Made by a program: the position numbers and the translations under genes. Below, piece by piece: positions 9,101 to 17,472 of a stretch of 64,000 bases of DNA. The notes under the pieces are model-generated. The model was not told the origin of the DNA. It saw nothing but the letters and a program-made list of their open reading frames with translations, and made no database searches. The number at the start of each line of letters is the position of its first letter. Within the stretch, counting starts at the first letter, position 1. The stretch comes from Acidobacteriota bacterium (GTDB lineage Bacteria > Acidobacteriota > Thermoanaerobaculia > Multivoradales > J023), in assembly GCA_029263315.1 (NCBI GenBank), contig JAJCXR010000054.1, forward strand, positions 496,001 to 560,000, read 5' to 3'.

Positions 9101-9307
9101 CGTCTCGTCGAGGCCCTCGATACGCTGCAACTCCGTCGCCCAACGCAGCGTAGGCGATGTGAACGTCGCAATCTCAGCCGCCCCCTCCGTGCCCTGCGGT
9201 GGGGCTTGGGCAACAAGCGACTGGCAGAGACTAAGCCAAACAAGGCAAACAACGGGAACAACACAACAAGGTAGGCGCAGCGTTTCAGGGAAGGCGGCTC
9301 TCGACAT
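6113..9307 (-). CDS. Exported FTP-domain metalloprotease (M36/thermolysin-like) with Ig-like and C-terminal beta domains
   Basis: 1064 aa. The signal peptide core is VVPVVCLVWLSLCQSLVAQ. Residues of about 45-220 resemble the FTP propeptide of thermolysin and fungalysin proteases. The zinc site HEVGHAAD lies at about residue 484 and GEAQADVFAFL at about 504 supplies the third ligand Glu, giving a gluzincin pattern HExxH...E. The spacing and the 'HExGHAxD' form point to the M36/fungalysin side of the family. A PKD/Ig-like module follows at about 705-790 (ADAGPDVTICRRQSVQLG, with YQWQPGG), then a jelly-roll-like domain at about 800-960 (DFEAGSAGWTSSG) and a second Ig-like segment. It is Cys-rich around CLNCDPSC. 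The start is supported by AGGAGA 7-8 nt upstream of the ATG. Predicted role: secreted degradation of extracellular protein. Confidence 0.85.
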   Translation of the reverse strand: MSRAAFPETLRLPCCVVPVVCLVWLSLCQSLVAQAPPQGTEGAAEIATFTSPTLRWATELQRIEGLDETAAVKGATGKPALADFLARHGGEWEVRWDRSSDRPHLVQGSGIPLLPEMDLTVGAAEARPMTLQQVEALVLRFVAQESALLRVDASELVLDPLRSHWSGGGQGDGWFELQQTYWGIAVEGARVFVRLNGGRVIQLGTDRVADVAIDVEPAIAPQDALRSAVARLGLVSKRLLAEAEPQLKIFPVVMRRALGHGDNGEDGDDSKDGGAYGHRLVWQMTVRDAVDDRPLRLRLDAHDGEVLEVADLRVYGQATGKVHVPGAHLGITMPLPQLWVDHQGLQVTDAEGSFDYVGGAASAGLVGELIAVEDACGPTHLTTWDGNLDFAGVEGSDCAAPLDGGLGNTQAARDAYFYLTSAYGAIQQRFPMRPWPQPLVAKTNQPQLDCEASWDAARGSFSFARSDGECANSAEVPGILLHEVGHAADTVLGGAATDGASGEAQADVFAFLQTEDACIGRGLRPGVACLNCDPSCTGVRDLDIFASGSAAPIARPGTLTAPDGLSCDRFACPYPGGAAFQGPLGFQAHCESQIASAAVLDLYRELEKARGSTAGPLAFEELWYAGLPTLGEPYGLAQGGQLCQAADAAVDGCGATNWYSVLLAADDDDGNLANGTPNGCRIWQAFHAHGIACGEPPACFCKEGGDIADAGPDVTICRRQSVQLGIPGGDARTYQWQPGGQTTPQIFVSPDHSTEYSLTVTSSCGVTHDGVGVEVVSCAGFAEDFEAGSAGWTSSGAWHRVDASACASSSAAGGTAVLYYGDDSTCSVDTVGTRPRDLISPGIVVGEGMDSLRFDYFLASQPANRRMGRAELAVKVEGQTEWQPRWAVEVTQLTGDVWQTSPAISIAAHQGETLRLRFRFEAYPLQGEPNKYLGWMIDNVRITEGPTSDGTVAPTVSLVEAPTEPISECECVSCRFLAVDAEGRDLSEILTWSSDLDGTLAAGSRSALILSPGEHLLTGTVTDYGGLSASLSVQVQVIGDVSFCGLDRWPPAEPRLHCKDDEED

Positions 9308-9590
9308 AGCAAATCTCCTAGCTCCGGATGTTCACTCTGGACCCCACATTGACAAACGAGGCGATGGGGTCACGGCTGAAATGCCTCAATGGGTCTATCG
9401 CAAAAGGGCGGCAATGTCCCTCATCGGGGAGATGGGGTGGTTCCAAACCACTGACGCCCCGCGGCGCATCCTGAAAAAGTATGTGAGAATCAGATCCGCC
9501 TGCTGGAAGTCGAAGGCCGGACAGCGAAACGGCGGGCCACATGGCTCGACCGTTCCATCCATAGACACCATCTCAGAAAGCACACGCACC

Positions 9591-9950
9591 ATGGCTGCCG
9601 TAACAAACATCGTCATCGGCCTCGTCGCCCTGCTTCACCTGTACATCCTCGTTCTCGAGATGTTCCTCTGGCAATCACCGCGCAGTCTGCGCATCTTTGG
9701 GCTGACACCTGAGCTCGCCGCAGCGACCGCCACCATGGCGGCCAATCAAGGGCTCTACAACGGCTTCCTGGCGGCGGGTTTGATTTGGGGCCTCCTCCTC
9801 GGTCCGGCTGGATTCTCTGTGAAGTTGTTCTTCCTTTGCTGTGTGCTCATCGCCGGCATCTTCGGGGCGGCCACTGTCAACCCACGGATATTCTTCGTTC
9901 AAGGTGTGCCAGCGGCCATCGGGTTGCTGCTGCTCTGGTTGGCCTACTGA
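9591..9950 (+). CDS. DUF1304-family small integral membrane protein
   Basis: 119 aa with four hydrophobic helices: residues 5-26, about 48-68, about 75-93 and 100-118. The sequence fits the DUF1304 family, with a polar N-terminal helix LLHLYILVLEMFLW and the central NQGLYNGFLAAGLIWGL, and its length is typical of that family. The function is unknown. The longer open frame back to 9075 is antisense to the protease gene and was rejected: the ATG at 9591 gives exactly a family-length protein. The gene is divergent from the protease (283-bp gap) and nothing nearby suggests a pathway. The ribosome site is weak (AGAAAG). Confidence 0.85.
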   Translation: MAAVTNIVIGLVALLHLYILVLEMFLWQSPRSLRIFGLTPELAAATATMAANQGLYNGFLAAGLIWGLLLGPAGFSVKLFFLCCVLIAGIFGAATVNPRIFFVQGVPAAIGLLLLWLAY

Positions 9951-10022
9951 GCCTTTGGCTCCAAACTTGGGGATCCCAAACATAGATCGCCCCCAGACCC
10001 ACCCCCCAAGCACAGATACCCG

Positions 10023-10061
10023 GACACAAAAAGGGCGCGTCGCCCATCGCCAACGCGCCCT
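10023..10061 (-). terminator. Rho-independent terminator of the exported BNR-like gene
   Basis: On the minus strand AGGGCGCGT pairs perfectly with ACGCGCCCT (arms 10053-10061 and 10032-10040, 12-nt loop) and is followed by TTTTTGTG. It lies 30 nt past the stop of the minus-strand gene at 10091. On the plus strand no T-run follows the hairpin. Confidence 0.85.
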
Positions 10062-10090
10062 ACTAATCTTCAGACGATCAGATTAGACAA

Positions 10091-11701
10091 TCACCGCCTG
10101 TGGCAGACTCCAGGCTTGGTGCCTTCGTAGATGTCCGTCGACTCCAGGCGCACCAGGTCGGTTTCGACGCTGTCGGATTGGATACGCACGGTGGCGTTGG
10201 CATCGTCGATGGAGAAGCCGCCGGCCCAGGTGTTGTCGACCCGGCCGCGATCCCAGCTGAGGGTGATGTAGCCTTCGCCCTTGCCCGACTCGACGGCGTA
10301 GGTAGCCCAATTGGAGCCCAGCTCGACGGGATCACCAAAACCGTCGAGGTCGACGTGGGTGCGCAGGCTATCGGCATAGGTGTAGGCCACTTGCACCTTG
10401 TGGCAAGGGTTGATGCCGATGATGCCACCGCTGGGGCAGCTTTGGTCCTCGGTGACGTGGGCCGAGAGGCCTGAGGTGGAGCACACATTCTCGAGCTCGG
10501 CGACGGCTTCGACGGTGTCGTAGAGACCGCTGCTGCACTTGCCCCAGAAGGTGGCTTGGGGGTGGCCCACCAGGATGCCACCGATGGAGGCATTGATGTA
10601 GGTGGAGGACGGATCGGTCCAGGTGGGGGTGGCCCCGCTGTGCCACTTGCCGGTGCGGAACTGGCCGTCGACATCGACGAAGGGCAAGGACGGGTACCAA
10701 CCCCGTGATACCCAGGCGAGACGATACTCGCCGATGGCGCTGCTCTTCTTGGCGGCGACGTGCACGTGCAGATCGTCGTTGCTGTGGGTGATGGCGTTCC
10801 AGGTGCCGTTGCGGCCATGGGCCAAGCGGGTACGGGCGGTGCTGTTGGAGATGTCGGACCAGGCGACGAAGGTATTGCCGGTGGTGTAGTGGGCGTTCAT
10901 CGACAGGGCGACGGCCTCGACCCCTTGCGGCGGGTTGGTGGCGGTCACCAGATCGGTGTATTCGAGACCCCAAGTGCCGAGGGTTGGATCACGCTCGCAG
11001 ACCCGAGCCCCCACTTCGGTGATGAGGGATGTACAGACGGGATCGGGATTGGAGGTCTCGTCGGAGTAGCGGATGTAGGCCACCTTGGGCACCAGCTTGC
11101 AGCTCTCGCGGGCCAGGGCGACGGAGGGCCGCACAAAACCGGTGCCGGCACAGCCGGTGATCTCGATCTCTTCGCCGAAGGCCATGGAGGCCGGCGGCGA
11201 GGTGGTGGAAAAGCTGGTGTACTGCACTCGGTTGATGGTCGTCCAGGTGACATGGACCTTACCGCCGCGGGCTTCGATGTCCGGCTGGGTGCCGGAGTCG
11301 ACGATCTTGCTCACCGTCCAGCTGGTGGCGCCCCAAGGTTTGTAGGCGTAGTGGATGGACCCCATGCCGCTGGCGTTGGGGTTGCCGACGAAGGCCACCA
11401 CCAGGGTGCCATTGGAGTCCGAGGCGATGGCCGGCAGAGCCGAGGCCAAACCGGGGGCGACGAGCTGCGGCGCGGTCCAACCCATGCCGTCGGCGGAGGT
11501 GGAGTACTTGATCAGGGCACCGTCTTCCCAAACCGTGTGCAGCGTGTTGAAACGACCGTTGGCGACCTTGTCGCCATTGCTGTGGTCGAGGGCCCCATAG
11601 CCGTTGATACCGCTGATCGGATACAGGGATTGGGCCGAGGCGCCGGCCGCCAAGACGAGGGCCGCCCCCAGGACGGCCAACGTGGTTTTGCATCGAAGCA
11701 T
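10091..11701 (-). CDS. Exported protein with sialidase-like (BNR-type) repeats, function unknown
   Basis: 536 aa from the ATG at 11699-11701, chosen over an upstream ATG at 11767. The 11701 start has GAGGAG about 9 nt upstream and opens directly with a signal peptide (MLRCKTTLAVLGAALVLAAGASAQ). The mature protein has recurring segments of the type 'xxxTVWEDGxxIKYSTSxDGxxW', 'VVAFVGN...IHYAYKPWGATSW' and 'KVHVTWTTINRVQYTSF'. These look like blades of a six-bladed propeller as in sialidase/BNR proteins. I do not see the Arg triad or the nucleophile Tyr of true sialidases, so the enzyme class is not supported. Several Cys pairs suggest disulfides. It stands alone between convergent and divergent neighbours and ends at a good terminator. 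A secreted binding or surface protein is the cautious reading. Confidence 0.72.
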   Translation of the reverse strand: MLRCKTTLAVLGAALVLAAGASAQSLYPISGINGYGALDHSNGDKVANGRFNTLHTVWEDGALIKYSTSADGMGWTAPQLVAPGLASALPAIASDSNGTLVVAFVGNPNASGMGSIHYAYKPWGATSWTVSKIVDSGTQPDIEARGGKVHVTWTTINRVQYTSFSTTSPPASMAFGEEIEITGCAGTGFVRPSVALARESCKLVPKVAYIRYSDETSNPDPVCTSLITEVGARVCERDPTLGTWGLEYTDLVTATNPPQGVEAVALSMNAHYTTGNTFVAWSDISNSTARTRLAHGRNGTWNAITHSNDDLHVHVAAKKSSAIGEYRLAWVSRGWYPSLPFVDVDGQFRTGKWHSGATPTWTDPSSTYINASIGGILVGHPQATFWGKCSSGLYDTVEAVAELENVCSTSGLSAHVTEDQSCPSGGIIGINPCHKVQVAYTYADSLRTHVDLDGFGDPVELGSNWATYAVESGKGEGYITLSWDRGRVDNTWAGGFSIDDANATVRIQSDSVETDLVRLESTDIYEGTKPGVCHRR

Positions 11702-12187
11702 GTGTAACGTCTCCTCAAGGATGAGATCTAGATTCTGTAGACTTGAATACTGACCCTTCGGCAACAATGAACGGATCAGTGGCTTTATCTATAGTGCGTC
11801 GCCGGCATGGGGTTTCCCTCATCACGACGAAATAAACGCTGAACCCACTCCCCACGGCGCCCGAGGGTCCACCCTCCCAACCACCGATAGCACGTTGGAT
11901 CTACCGAGCTATCGCACACCCTCACCGTCCTCCACCACCGCCTTTCCGGACGACTCGTACAAAACCGCTGAAGCTCCAATCGATGGTGAATCCGCAGAGA
12001 TTTCTCCTGCGTTTTTTGGACCAGAAAGCTCGACCTTCGGCAAGTTCAGAACAACCCCGTTGTGCTATTATCAGGGCATCCAATTCACCACCAATGTCCA
12101 CTGGCCACACCCCTTCTCGAGTGGCCTGGGGACCCAGAACCGTCGGCCTTTCGGGGTGCCGAGACGACGACGAGGAGTGTCGATTCC
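11702..12187. other. Divergent intergenic region (486 bp), no convincing gene
   Basis: It separates the exported BNR-like gene (minus) from the MetRS-like gene (plus) and should hold promoters for both. It contains ribosome sites at both ends, the candidate extended -10 listed separately, and otherwise only short overlapping frames without family features or good starts. I see no repeats or RNA structure in it. Confidence 0.6.
12045..12071 (+). promoter_or_regulatory. Candidate extended -10 promoter for the MetRS-like/MFS pair
   Basis: TGCTATTAT at 12063-12071 is an extended -10 (TGn plus TATTAT, 5 of 6 to TATAAT). The -35 candidate TTCAGA at 12045-12050 is poor and closely spaced (15 nt). 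It lies about 120 bp before the ATG at 12188. It was identified by eye only. Confidence 0.3.
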
Positions 12188-13753
12188 ATGCCTTCAAAAT
12201 TCATCATCACGGCCGATCCGCCGACCGCCAACGGCGACCTTCATATCGGCCATTTGTCCGGACCCTATTTCGCCGCCGACGCCTTGACCCGCCATCTACG
12301 ACGGCAGGGGCACGATGTGGCCTTCTTCTCCAACGCCGACCCGCACCAGACATACGTCGAGCTGACGGCGCGCAAGATGGGAAAGACCAGCCAAGAGGTC
12401 ATCGACCACTTCAACGGACGCATCCTCGCCACCTTGGCCGCCAATGAGGTGTCCTTGGATCTCTTCGGTGACGAAGGGGCTCGCCAACAGCAGTTCATCC
12501 ACGAGTTTTTCGTCGACTTGCTGGAGCGTGGCGAGTTGGTGGAGAAGGATGCCGAGCTACCCTACTGCGAGGGCTGTGAGCGATACCTCTACCAGGCCTA
12601 CATCGAAGGCTCCTGTCCCCACTGCTCGGCCCATTGCTATGGCAACAACTGCGAAGCCTGCGGTTTGCCCAATGACCCGTCGGATATCGGCGACCCCAAA
12701 TGTCGCCTGTGCGGCGAGGCGGCCCCGGTGCGGCGTTCCTACCGCGGCCTCTTCCTGCCCCTGTCGCGCCACCAGGACCGGTTGCGGCAAGAGCTGGAGG
12801 CCCGGCGAGACATTTTTCGGCCGCGGGTTCTCAAGGTGGTGCTCAAAGCCTTCGATCAACCCTTGCCGGACATTCCGGCCACCATCCCCAGCCCCTACGG
12901 CATGCCCGTCAAGCTGGACGGCTACGACGGCCAGACCTGGAACGTCCGCCTCGAGCTGCTGGCGGGTTTGGTCAGCACCTTCGATGTTTGGCGCGATGCC
13001 CAAGGGGCCGACGGCTGGGACTGGCGCGACCACGACGACACCCGCATCGTCCACTTCCATGGCATCGACAACGTCTTTCAGTACACGGTGTTCTTCAACG
13101 CCCTGCTGCTGGCTTCCAAGCTCTGCTGGCCGCTGCCGGAAACCAGTGTGACCAACGAGTTCTGCCTGTTGGACGGCAAGAAGTTCTCCACCACCCGCAA
13201 CTACGCCATCTGGGGCAATGACCTCTTGGCCAAGGTATCGAGCAATCACCTGCGCTTCTACTTGGCTTGGATCAATCCGGAGGTCGAAGAGGCCGATTTT
13301 GTGCTCAGCGAATTCGCCGACACCACCAACCGCCTGTTGGTGAAACCTTGGAATCACCTGGTGGCAACCCTGAGGCGGATGGCCGACAACGGCAGCGCCG
13401 ACGGGCAGCCCGACGGCGCCGTGATGGCTCGCCTGGAGGCCCAAAACCAGGCCATGGACGAAGCCTTCAACATTCGAACCATGAGCCTGCGCAAGGCGGC
13501 CCGGGTGCTGTCCGAAACCCTCGACACCCTGAGCTCCGTGGCCGACGACGACGCCAACCCCGGCGCCACCCTGCGGGCCGGGGTCGCCATCTTCGCTGAG
13601 CTGGCGGAGCCGGTGATGCCCGGGCTGGCGGCGAGCCTGCGACAACGGCAAGCTGAGGAGGGCCCGTGGGACGCTTCCCTGGAGCTGGCGGAGCTGTCCC
13701 TCGACGACTTGCTCAGTGTCGATCCGCGATCCCGTGTCGCCGTCGACGCCTGA
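12188..13753 (+). CDS. Stand-alone methionyl-tRNA-synthetase-like protein (class I aaRS)
   Basis: 521 aa. The catalytic Rossmann fold shows a HIGH motif as HIGHL at about residues 20-24 (PPTANGDLHIGHLSG). The KMSKS equivalent is KKFSTTRN, near residue 335. Two zinc knuckles lie in the connective insert (CEGC...CPHC and NCEAC...CRLC, about 120-180), as in two-zinc MetRS enzymes. HFHGIDNVFQYTVFFNALL matches the MetRS 'FHGKDIxxFH' region. A helical anticodon-binding-like domain follows to the end, with no tRNA-binding OB-fold tail. I chose the ATG at 12188 with GAGGAG upstream. KFSTTRN instead of KMSKS means either a divergent MetRS or a paralog that activates an amino acid for another purpose. 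It overlaps the exporter gene by 38 nt and sits beside the NRPS cluster, so a resistant MetRS copy or a biosynthetic role is possible. Whether a housekeeping metG exists elsewhere cannot be seen here. Confidence 0.85.
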   Translation: MPSKFIITADPPTANGDLHIGHLSGPYFAADALTRHLRRQGHDVAFFSNADPHQTYVELTARKMGKTSQEVIDHFNGRILATLAANEVSLDLFGDEGARQQQFIHEFFVDLLERGELVEKDAELPYCEGCERYLYQAYIEGSCPHCSAHCYGNNCEACGLPNDPSDIGDPKCRLCGEAAPVRRSYRGLFLPLSRHQDRLRQELEARRDIFRPRVLKVVLKAFDQPLPDIPATIPSPYGMPVKLDGYDGQTWNVRLELLAGLVSTFDVWRDAQGADGWDWRDHDDTRIVHFHGIDNVFQYTVFFNALLLASKLCWPLPETSVTNEFCLLDGKKFSTTRNYAIWGNDLLAKVSSNHLRFYLAWINPEVEEADFVLSEFADTTNRLLVKPWNHLVATLRRMADNGSADGQPDGAVMARLEAQNQAMDEAFNIRTMSLRKAARVLSETLDTLSSVADDDANPGATLRAGVAIFAELAEPVMPGLAASLRQRQAEEGPWDASLELAELSLDDLLSVDPRSRVAVDA

Positions 13754-14975
13754 GACTGTGACCGCCAAGGCTGGAGCTGCTGAGACCGAGACCGGTTCCG
13801 GCAGGGCTGGACGACTCGCCAGTCTGGCCTTGGCCCACTTTACGGTCGACGGCTGCGGCTCGTTTCTGGCCCCCATCGTCGCCCTGGTGCTGGCGCCTCG
13901 ACTCGGCCTCGATGACTCCGGCGCCGCCCTCTTGCTCAGCCTGCACGTCGGTGTCCTGAGCCTCGGCCAGCCCCTCTTCGGCTACCTGTCGGATCGCCTC
14001 GGCGGGCGCTGGTTGGTGCTGCTGTCGCCGGCCATCGCCGGGGCGGCGGCGGGCTACTTCCTGCGCGCACAGTCGCTGCCGGTGCTGTTGTTGGTGATCG
14101 TCCTCAACGCCGCGGCCATCGCCGCCTTCCATCCCGAGGGCGTCGCCCTGGCAGGGCGTTTGGAGAAACGCGGATCGTCGTTGGCGACGGCGGTGTTCAT
14201 GGCCGCCGGTCCCATCGGCGCCACCCTCGGGCCGCTGCTCGTCACCGCCCTGGCAACCCGCGATCTGGACGGCGGCATGTGGCCACTTGCCTGGGGGATC
14301 GGAGTCTCGACGTTCCTGCTGATCACCCTCGGCCGGGGACGCCGCCACGCCCGCCCCCGATTGTCCAGCGATCACCGGCTGTGGGATACGCTGAAAGGCC
14401 ATGGGGCCGCCCTCAGCGGCCTGGTGACCATTTCCGCGGTGCGCTATTTTGTCGTCACCAGCCTGAGCTTCCTGCTGCCGCTGCTGGCGGCGGAGCAATT
14501 GGCGACGACATCGGGGACCGGCTCGGCCATCGGCCGGGGTGGCCTGTGGTTGAGCCTGCTCACCGGCAGTGGAGCCCTCGGCGGCATCCTCGGCTCGGCG
14601 TTGCTGCGGGGCGGCTCGAAACGGCGGGCCAGCAGCCTTTCCTTCGCCGCCGCCGGGCTGATCCTGATGCTGCTACCGCACCTCGAAGGCCTCGCCATGG
14701 TGCCGGCCCTGATCGGCCTGGGCCTGGCCCTCTCGTGGACGACCCCCATGGTGATGACCATGGGTCAACGCATTGTGCCCCAGGCCGCTGCCCTGGCCAG
14801 CTCCATGATGCTCGGTCTCAGCTGGTCCATCGGCGGCCCCATCGCCCCCATTGCCAGCGGTGCCCTACGGTCGTCGACCTCGACCACCACCGCCTTGACC
14901 TTGCTGGCCGTCTTGACCTTGCTGCCCGCCGTCCTGGCGGCCCGACTACCGGCCCGCGTCGACGCCCGGGACTGA
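13716..14975 (+). CDS. MFS transporter of the fosmidomycin-resistance (Fsr) type
   Basis: 419 aa with about 12 transmembrane helices. The start of helix 1, HFTVDGCGSFLAPIVALVL, and the segment AAFHPEGVALAGRL match the Fsr-type hallmarks (HFxxD near the N-terminus; FHPEG in helix 4/5). The loop GYLSDRLGGRW is the MFS signature. Fsr-type proteins export drugs such as fosmidomycin, and the substrate here is unknown. The start is uncertain: GTG at 13716 overlaps the MetRS-like gene by 38 nt, while GTG at 13734 or 13758 would shorten the overlap. All lie in one operon with the MetRS-like gene. It converges on the ADOP permease (58-bp gap) at the edge of the NRPS cluster, so it may export the lipopeptide or a related toxic compound. 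Confidence 0.88.
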   Translation: MSIRDPVSPSTPETVTAKAGAAETETGSGRAGRLASLALAHFTVDGCGSFLAPIVALVLAPRLGLDDSGAALLLSLHVGVLSLGQPLFGYLSDRLGGRWLVLLSPAIAGAAAGYFLRAQSLPVLLLVIVLNAAAIAAFHPEGVALAGRLEKRGSSLATAVFMAAGPIGATLGPLLVTALATRDLDGGMWPLAWGIGVSTFLLITLGRGRRHARPRLSSDHRLWDTLKGHGAALSGLVTISAVRYFVVTSLSFLLPLLAAEQLATTSGTGSAIGRGGLWLSLLTGSGALGGILGSALLRGGSKRRASSLSFAAAGLILMLLPHLEGLAMVPALIGLGLALSWTTPMVMTMGQRIVPQAAALASSMMLGLSWSIGGPIAPIASGALRSSTSTTTALTLLAVLTLLPAVLAARLPARVDARD

Positions 14976-15033
14976 GGGCCACGCTCTCCAGCCCAATTTT
15001 GGGCGATGATCTTCTTCCACGACCCGGGCAGGC

Positions 15034-17466
15034 TCACTCGTCCCGCAGGGCCCGCAGGGGATCGATCCGCGTCGCCCGGAAGGCGGGCACAAAGGTCCCC
15101 AACAGCACCAGGGTGGTGAGCACCGCAAAAACGCCGATGAAGGTCAAGGGATCGAGCATCGAGACGCCGTGCAGGAGGCTTCCGAAGAAGCCTTCTAGGG
15201 GAATCGACATCAGCAAGCTGAGCCCCAGCCCCGCCAGGAGACCGACGAGCCCCAAGGTCAGGCCTTGCCGCAGCACCAACGCCAGGACCTTGTTGGGGGC
15301 CGCCCCCAGGGCCATGCGCAGGCCGATCTCTTGGGTGCGCTGGGCGACGGTGTAGGCCATGACGCCGTAGACCCCGACCGCCACCAACAGGAGCACGGCG
15401 ATGCCGAAGAGGCTGAACAGGAAACGGTTGAAACGGGCCGAAGCCTTGGCTTTTTCGAGCAGGTCACCGGTCGTCTGCACCACCGCCACCGGCTGGCTGG
15501 GGTCGATCTTGCGCAGCGTCTCCTGCATGATGTTGCGTACTTGCCCGGTATCGAGGGAGGTCTCCGCCAGCACCGTCATGATGGTGTAGGGATATTGCGG
15601 GTAGGGCACGTAGAGCAAGGGATTGTCTTCGCCCACCAGGCTCTTGTCGCGCACGTTGCCCACCACACCGACGACGGTGCGCCAACCATCCCCCTGCGAT
15701 TGCATCGGATCTTTCTCTAGTCGGATGCGCCGACCGATGGGATTTTCTGGAAAAAGACGCGCCGCCAGATTGGCATCGAGAATCACCACCGGTTGGTTGT
15801 CTTGGTGGTCCAGGTTGGTGAACTCCCGGCCTTGCATCAGGGGGATATCCATCACCTGGAAGAACTCAGGGCTGATCATGCGCCAGCTGGCGGAGGGATC
15901 GGGGTTGCCCGGTGTCGATTCGCGTCCTTCCACCGCCAACGTGCCCCCCTCGTCCAACACCTCCAAGGGCAGCAGCGTGGTGACGGCGGCCTGTTGAATC
16001 TCCGGCCGATTGGCCAGCTCGTTGAGCAGGCTGTTGTAGAGCGCCCGCCGGTCGTCACCGCTACGGAACCGTTTAGGCGACAGGAAGAGCTCGGAGGTGA
16101 CGACGTTCTCCGTATTGAAACCGGGGTCGGCGGCGTCGAAGGTCTCGAAGGAACGGATCATCAAGCCGGCGCCGATCAAGACCAGCACCGCCAGGGTGAT
16201 TTCACCGACGACGAGAGCCTTGCGCAAGGCTTGTTTGGCTCCCGACTCCCCGGCCCTCGCCCCCTCCCGCAAGACTTCGTAGAGATCGACTTTGGTGGCC
16301 CGCAGGGCAGGTACCAAACCGAAGAGAATACCGGTCACCAAGGAGACGCCGAGGGCGAAGAACAGAACCGGCAGATCGATGGTCGCCCCTTGGATACGGG
16401 GGATGTCGAGCCCCCAAGCCAGCACTGCTCGAATGCCCCAAAAGGCCAAAACCAAACCCAGGAAACAACCCAGCAGTGCCAGGATCAAGCTCTCCACCAA
16501 CAGCTGGCGCACCAAGTCCCAAGGACGCGCCCCGACGGCGGCCCGCATACCGATCTCCCGCTCCCGTTTGGCGGCCTGCACCAGAAGCAGATTGGCAACG
16601 TTCATACAGGCGATGAACAGCACCAAGAGCACTGCACCCATGAGAATCACCAGCTGCGCTTGCACATCGCCCAACAAATCCTGCCGTACCTCCACCGCTT
16701 TCAGGCCCCAACCGCTGTCGGCGGGATAGGCGGCGGCGTGGTCCTGCTGCATGCGTTGGGCGATGGCGTCAAGATCCTGCTGCGCCGTCTGCAAGCTGGT
16801 GCCGGGGGTCAGCCGGGCCACCCCCACCGCAAAACGGATATGCCGCGGCCACTGCAGATTGGCCCGCCAGGGGACCCATACCGCTGCCGTCTCGAGGCGA
16901 AAGAAGAAACCCGGCGGCATCACCCCGACGATGTCGTAGGGCGTGCCTTCCAGGGAAATCGTCTGCTCGAGAATTTCCGGGTCACCACCAAAGGAACGTT
17001 GCCACAGCTCATGGCTGATGATCACCACGGCGGCCTTCTGCTCCGCTTCCTCGACGGTGAAATTGCGCCCCATGCGTGGCGAAACACCGAGCATCGGGAA
17101 AAGCCCGGGGCTGATCTGTGCCCCCACCCGCCGTTCCGCTTGGTCCCCCTGGGTGATGTTGAAATACCACGGCGTCAGCGCCTCCACCGACTCGAAAGCC
17201 CGGCTGCTTTCGACGAAGTCACTGTACTCCTTGCCAGAGACCAGGCCGTTGACGACGCCTTGGTTGCGGAACTCGGTGTAGATGTAAACCACCTCCTCCG
17301 AGTCCTTGATCGGCAGGGGATCCAACAACACCGAGCTCACCAGGCTGAAAACGACGGTGGCCGCGCCGATGCCCAAGGCCAGACAAAGTACCCCCGCAAC
17401 GGTGACCACCGGACGCTTGCGCACCACCCGGAGGCCAAATTTCAAATCTCGCAGCAGACTTTCCAT
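15034..17466 (-). CDS. ADOP-type MacB/FtsX-like permease
   Basis: 810 aa. It begins with the family N-terminus LLRDLKFGLRVVRKRP and has two repeats of the same architecture. Each repeat has one transmembrane helix, a periplasmic MacB-core region (about 45-260 and 440-680) and three helices of an FtsX domain (about 270-390 and 690-800). The second half begins around LRKALVVGEITLAVLVLIG. This two-halves-in-one-chain arrangement without a fused ATPase is the acidobacterial 'duplicated orphan permease' type. The ATG is 6 nt behind the stop of the thioesterase-containing NRPS-B, with AGGAGA inside that stop region, so translation is probably coupled. ADOP proteins are assumed to work with a MacB-like ATPase encoded elsewhere. 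A role in exporting the peptide product is suggested by position only. Confidence 0.9.
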   Translation of the reverse strand: MESLLRDLKFGLRVVRKRPVVTVAGVLCLALGIGAATVVFSLVSSVLLDPLPIKDSEEVVYIYTEFRNQGVVNGLVSGKEYSDFVESSRAFESVEALTPWYFNITQGDQAERRVGAQISPGLFPMLGVSPRMGRNFTVEEAEQKAAVVIISHELWQRSFGGDPEILEQTISLEGTPYDIVGVMPPGFFFRLETAAVWVPWRANLQWPRHIRFAVGVARLTPGTSLQTAQQDLDAIAQRMQQDHAAAYPADSGWGLKAVEVRQDLLGDVQAQLVILMGAVLLVLFIACMNVANLLLVQAAKREREIGMRAAVGARPWDLVRQLLVESLILALLGCFLGLVLAFWGIRAVLAWGLDIPRIQGATIDLPVLFFALGVSLVTGILFGLVPALRATKVDLYEVLREGARAGESGAKQALRKALVVGEITLAVLVLIGAGLMIRSFETFDAADPGFNTENVVTSELFLSPKRFRSGDDRRALYNSLLNELANRPEIQQAAVTTLLPLEVLDEGGTLAVEGRESTPGNPDPSASWRMISPEFFQVMDIPLMQGREFTNLDHQDNQPVVILDANLAARLFPENPIGRRIRLEKDPMQSQGDGWRTVVGVVGNVRDKSLVGEDNPLLYVPYPQYPYTIMTVLAETSLDTGQVRNIMQETLRKIDPSQPVAVVQTTGDLLEKAKASARFNRFLFSLFGIAVLLLVAVGVYGVMAYTVAQRTQEIGLRMALGAAPNKVLALVLRQGLTLGLVGLLAGLGLSLLMSIPLEGFFGSLLHGVSMLDPLTFIGVFAVLTTLVLLGTFVPAFRATRIDPLRALRDE

Positions 17467-17472
17467 TTCGTT

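Noticed and set aside
9075..9590. In-frame extension upstream of the DUF1304 gene
   Set aside because: It overlaps the 5' part of the protease gene antisense and the extra residues lack membrane or domain features. The internal ATG at 9591 gives a family-length protein.
10023..10061. Hairpin as a bidirectional terminator also serving the DUF1304 gene
   Set aside because: Only the minus strand has a T-run after the stem. Plus-strand termination is not supported.
10091..11701. Calling the BNR-like protein a sialidase
   Set aside because: The catalytic Arg triad and nucleophile are not visible; only propeller-like repeats are seen.
14991..15004. Inverted repeat GCCCAATTTTGGGC between the MFS and ADOP genes, as a terminator
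   Set aside because: The stem is 5-6 bp with almost no loop and no T-run, so it is too weak to call.
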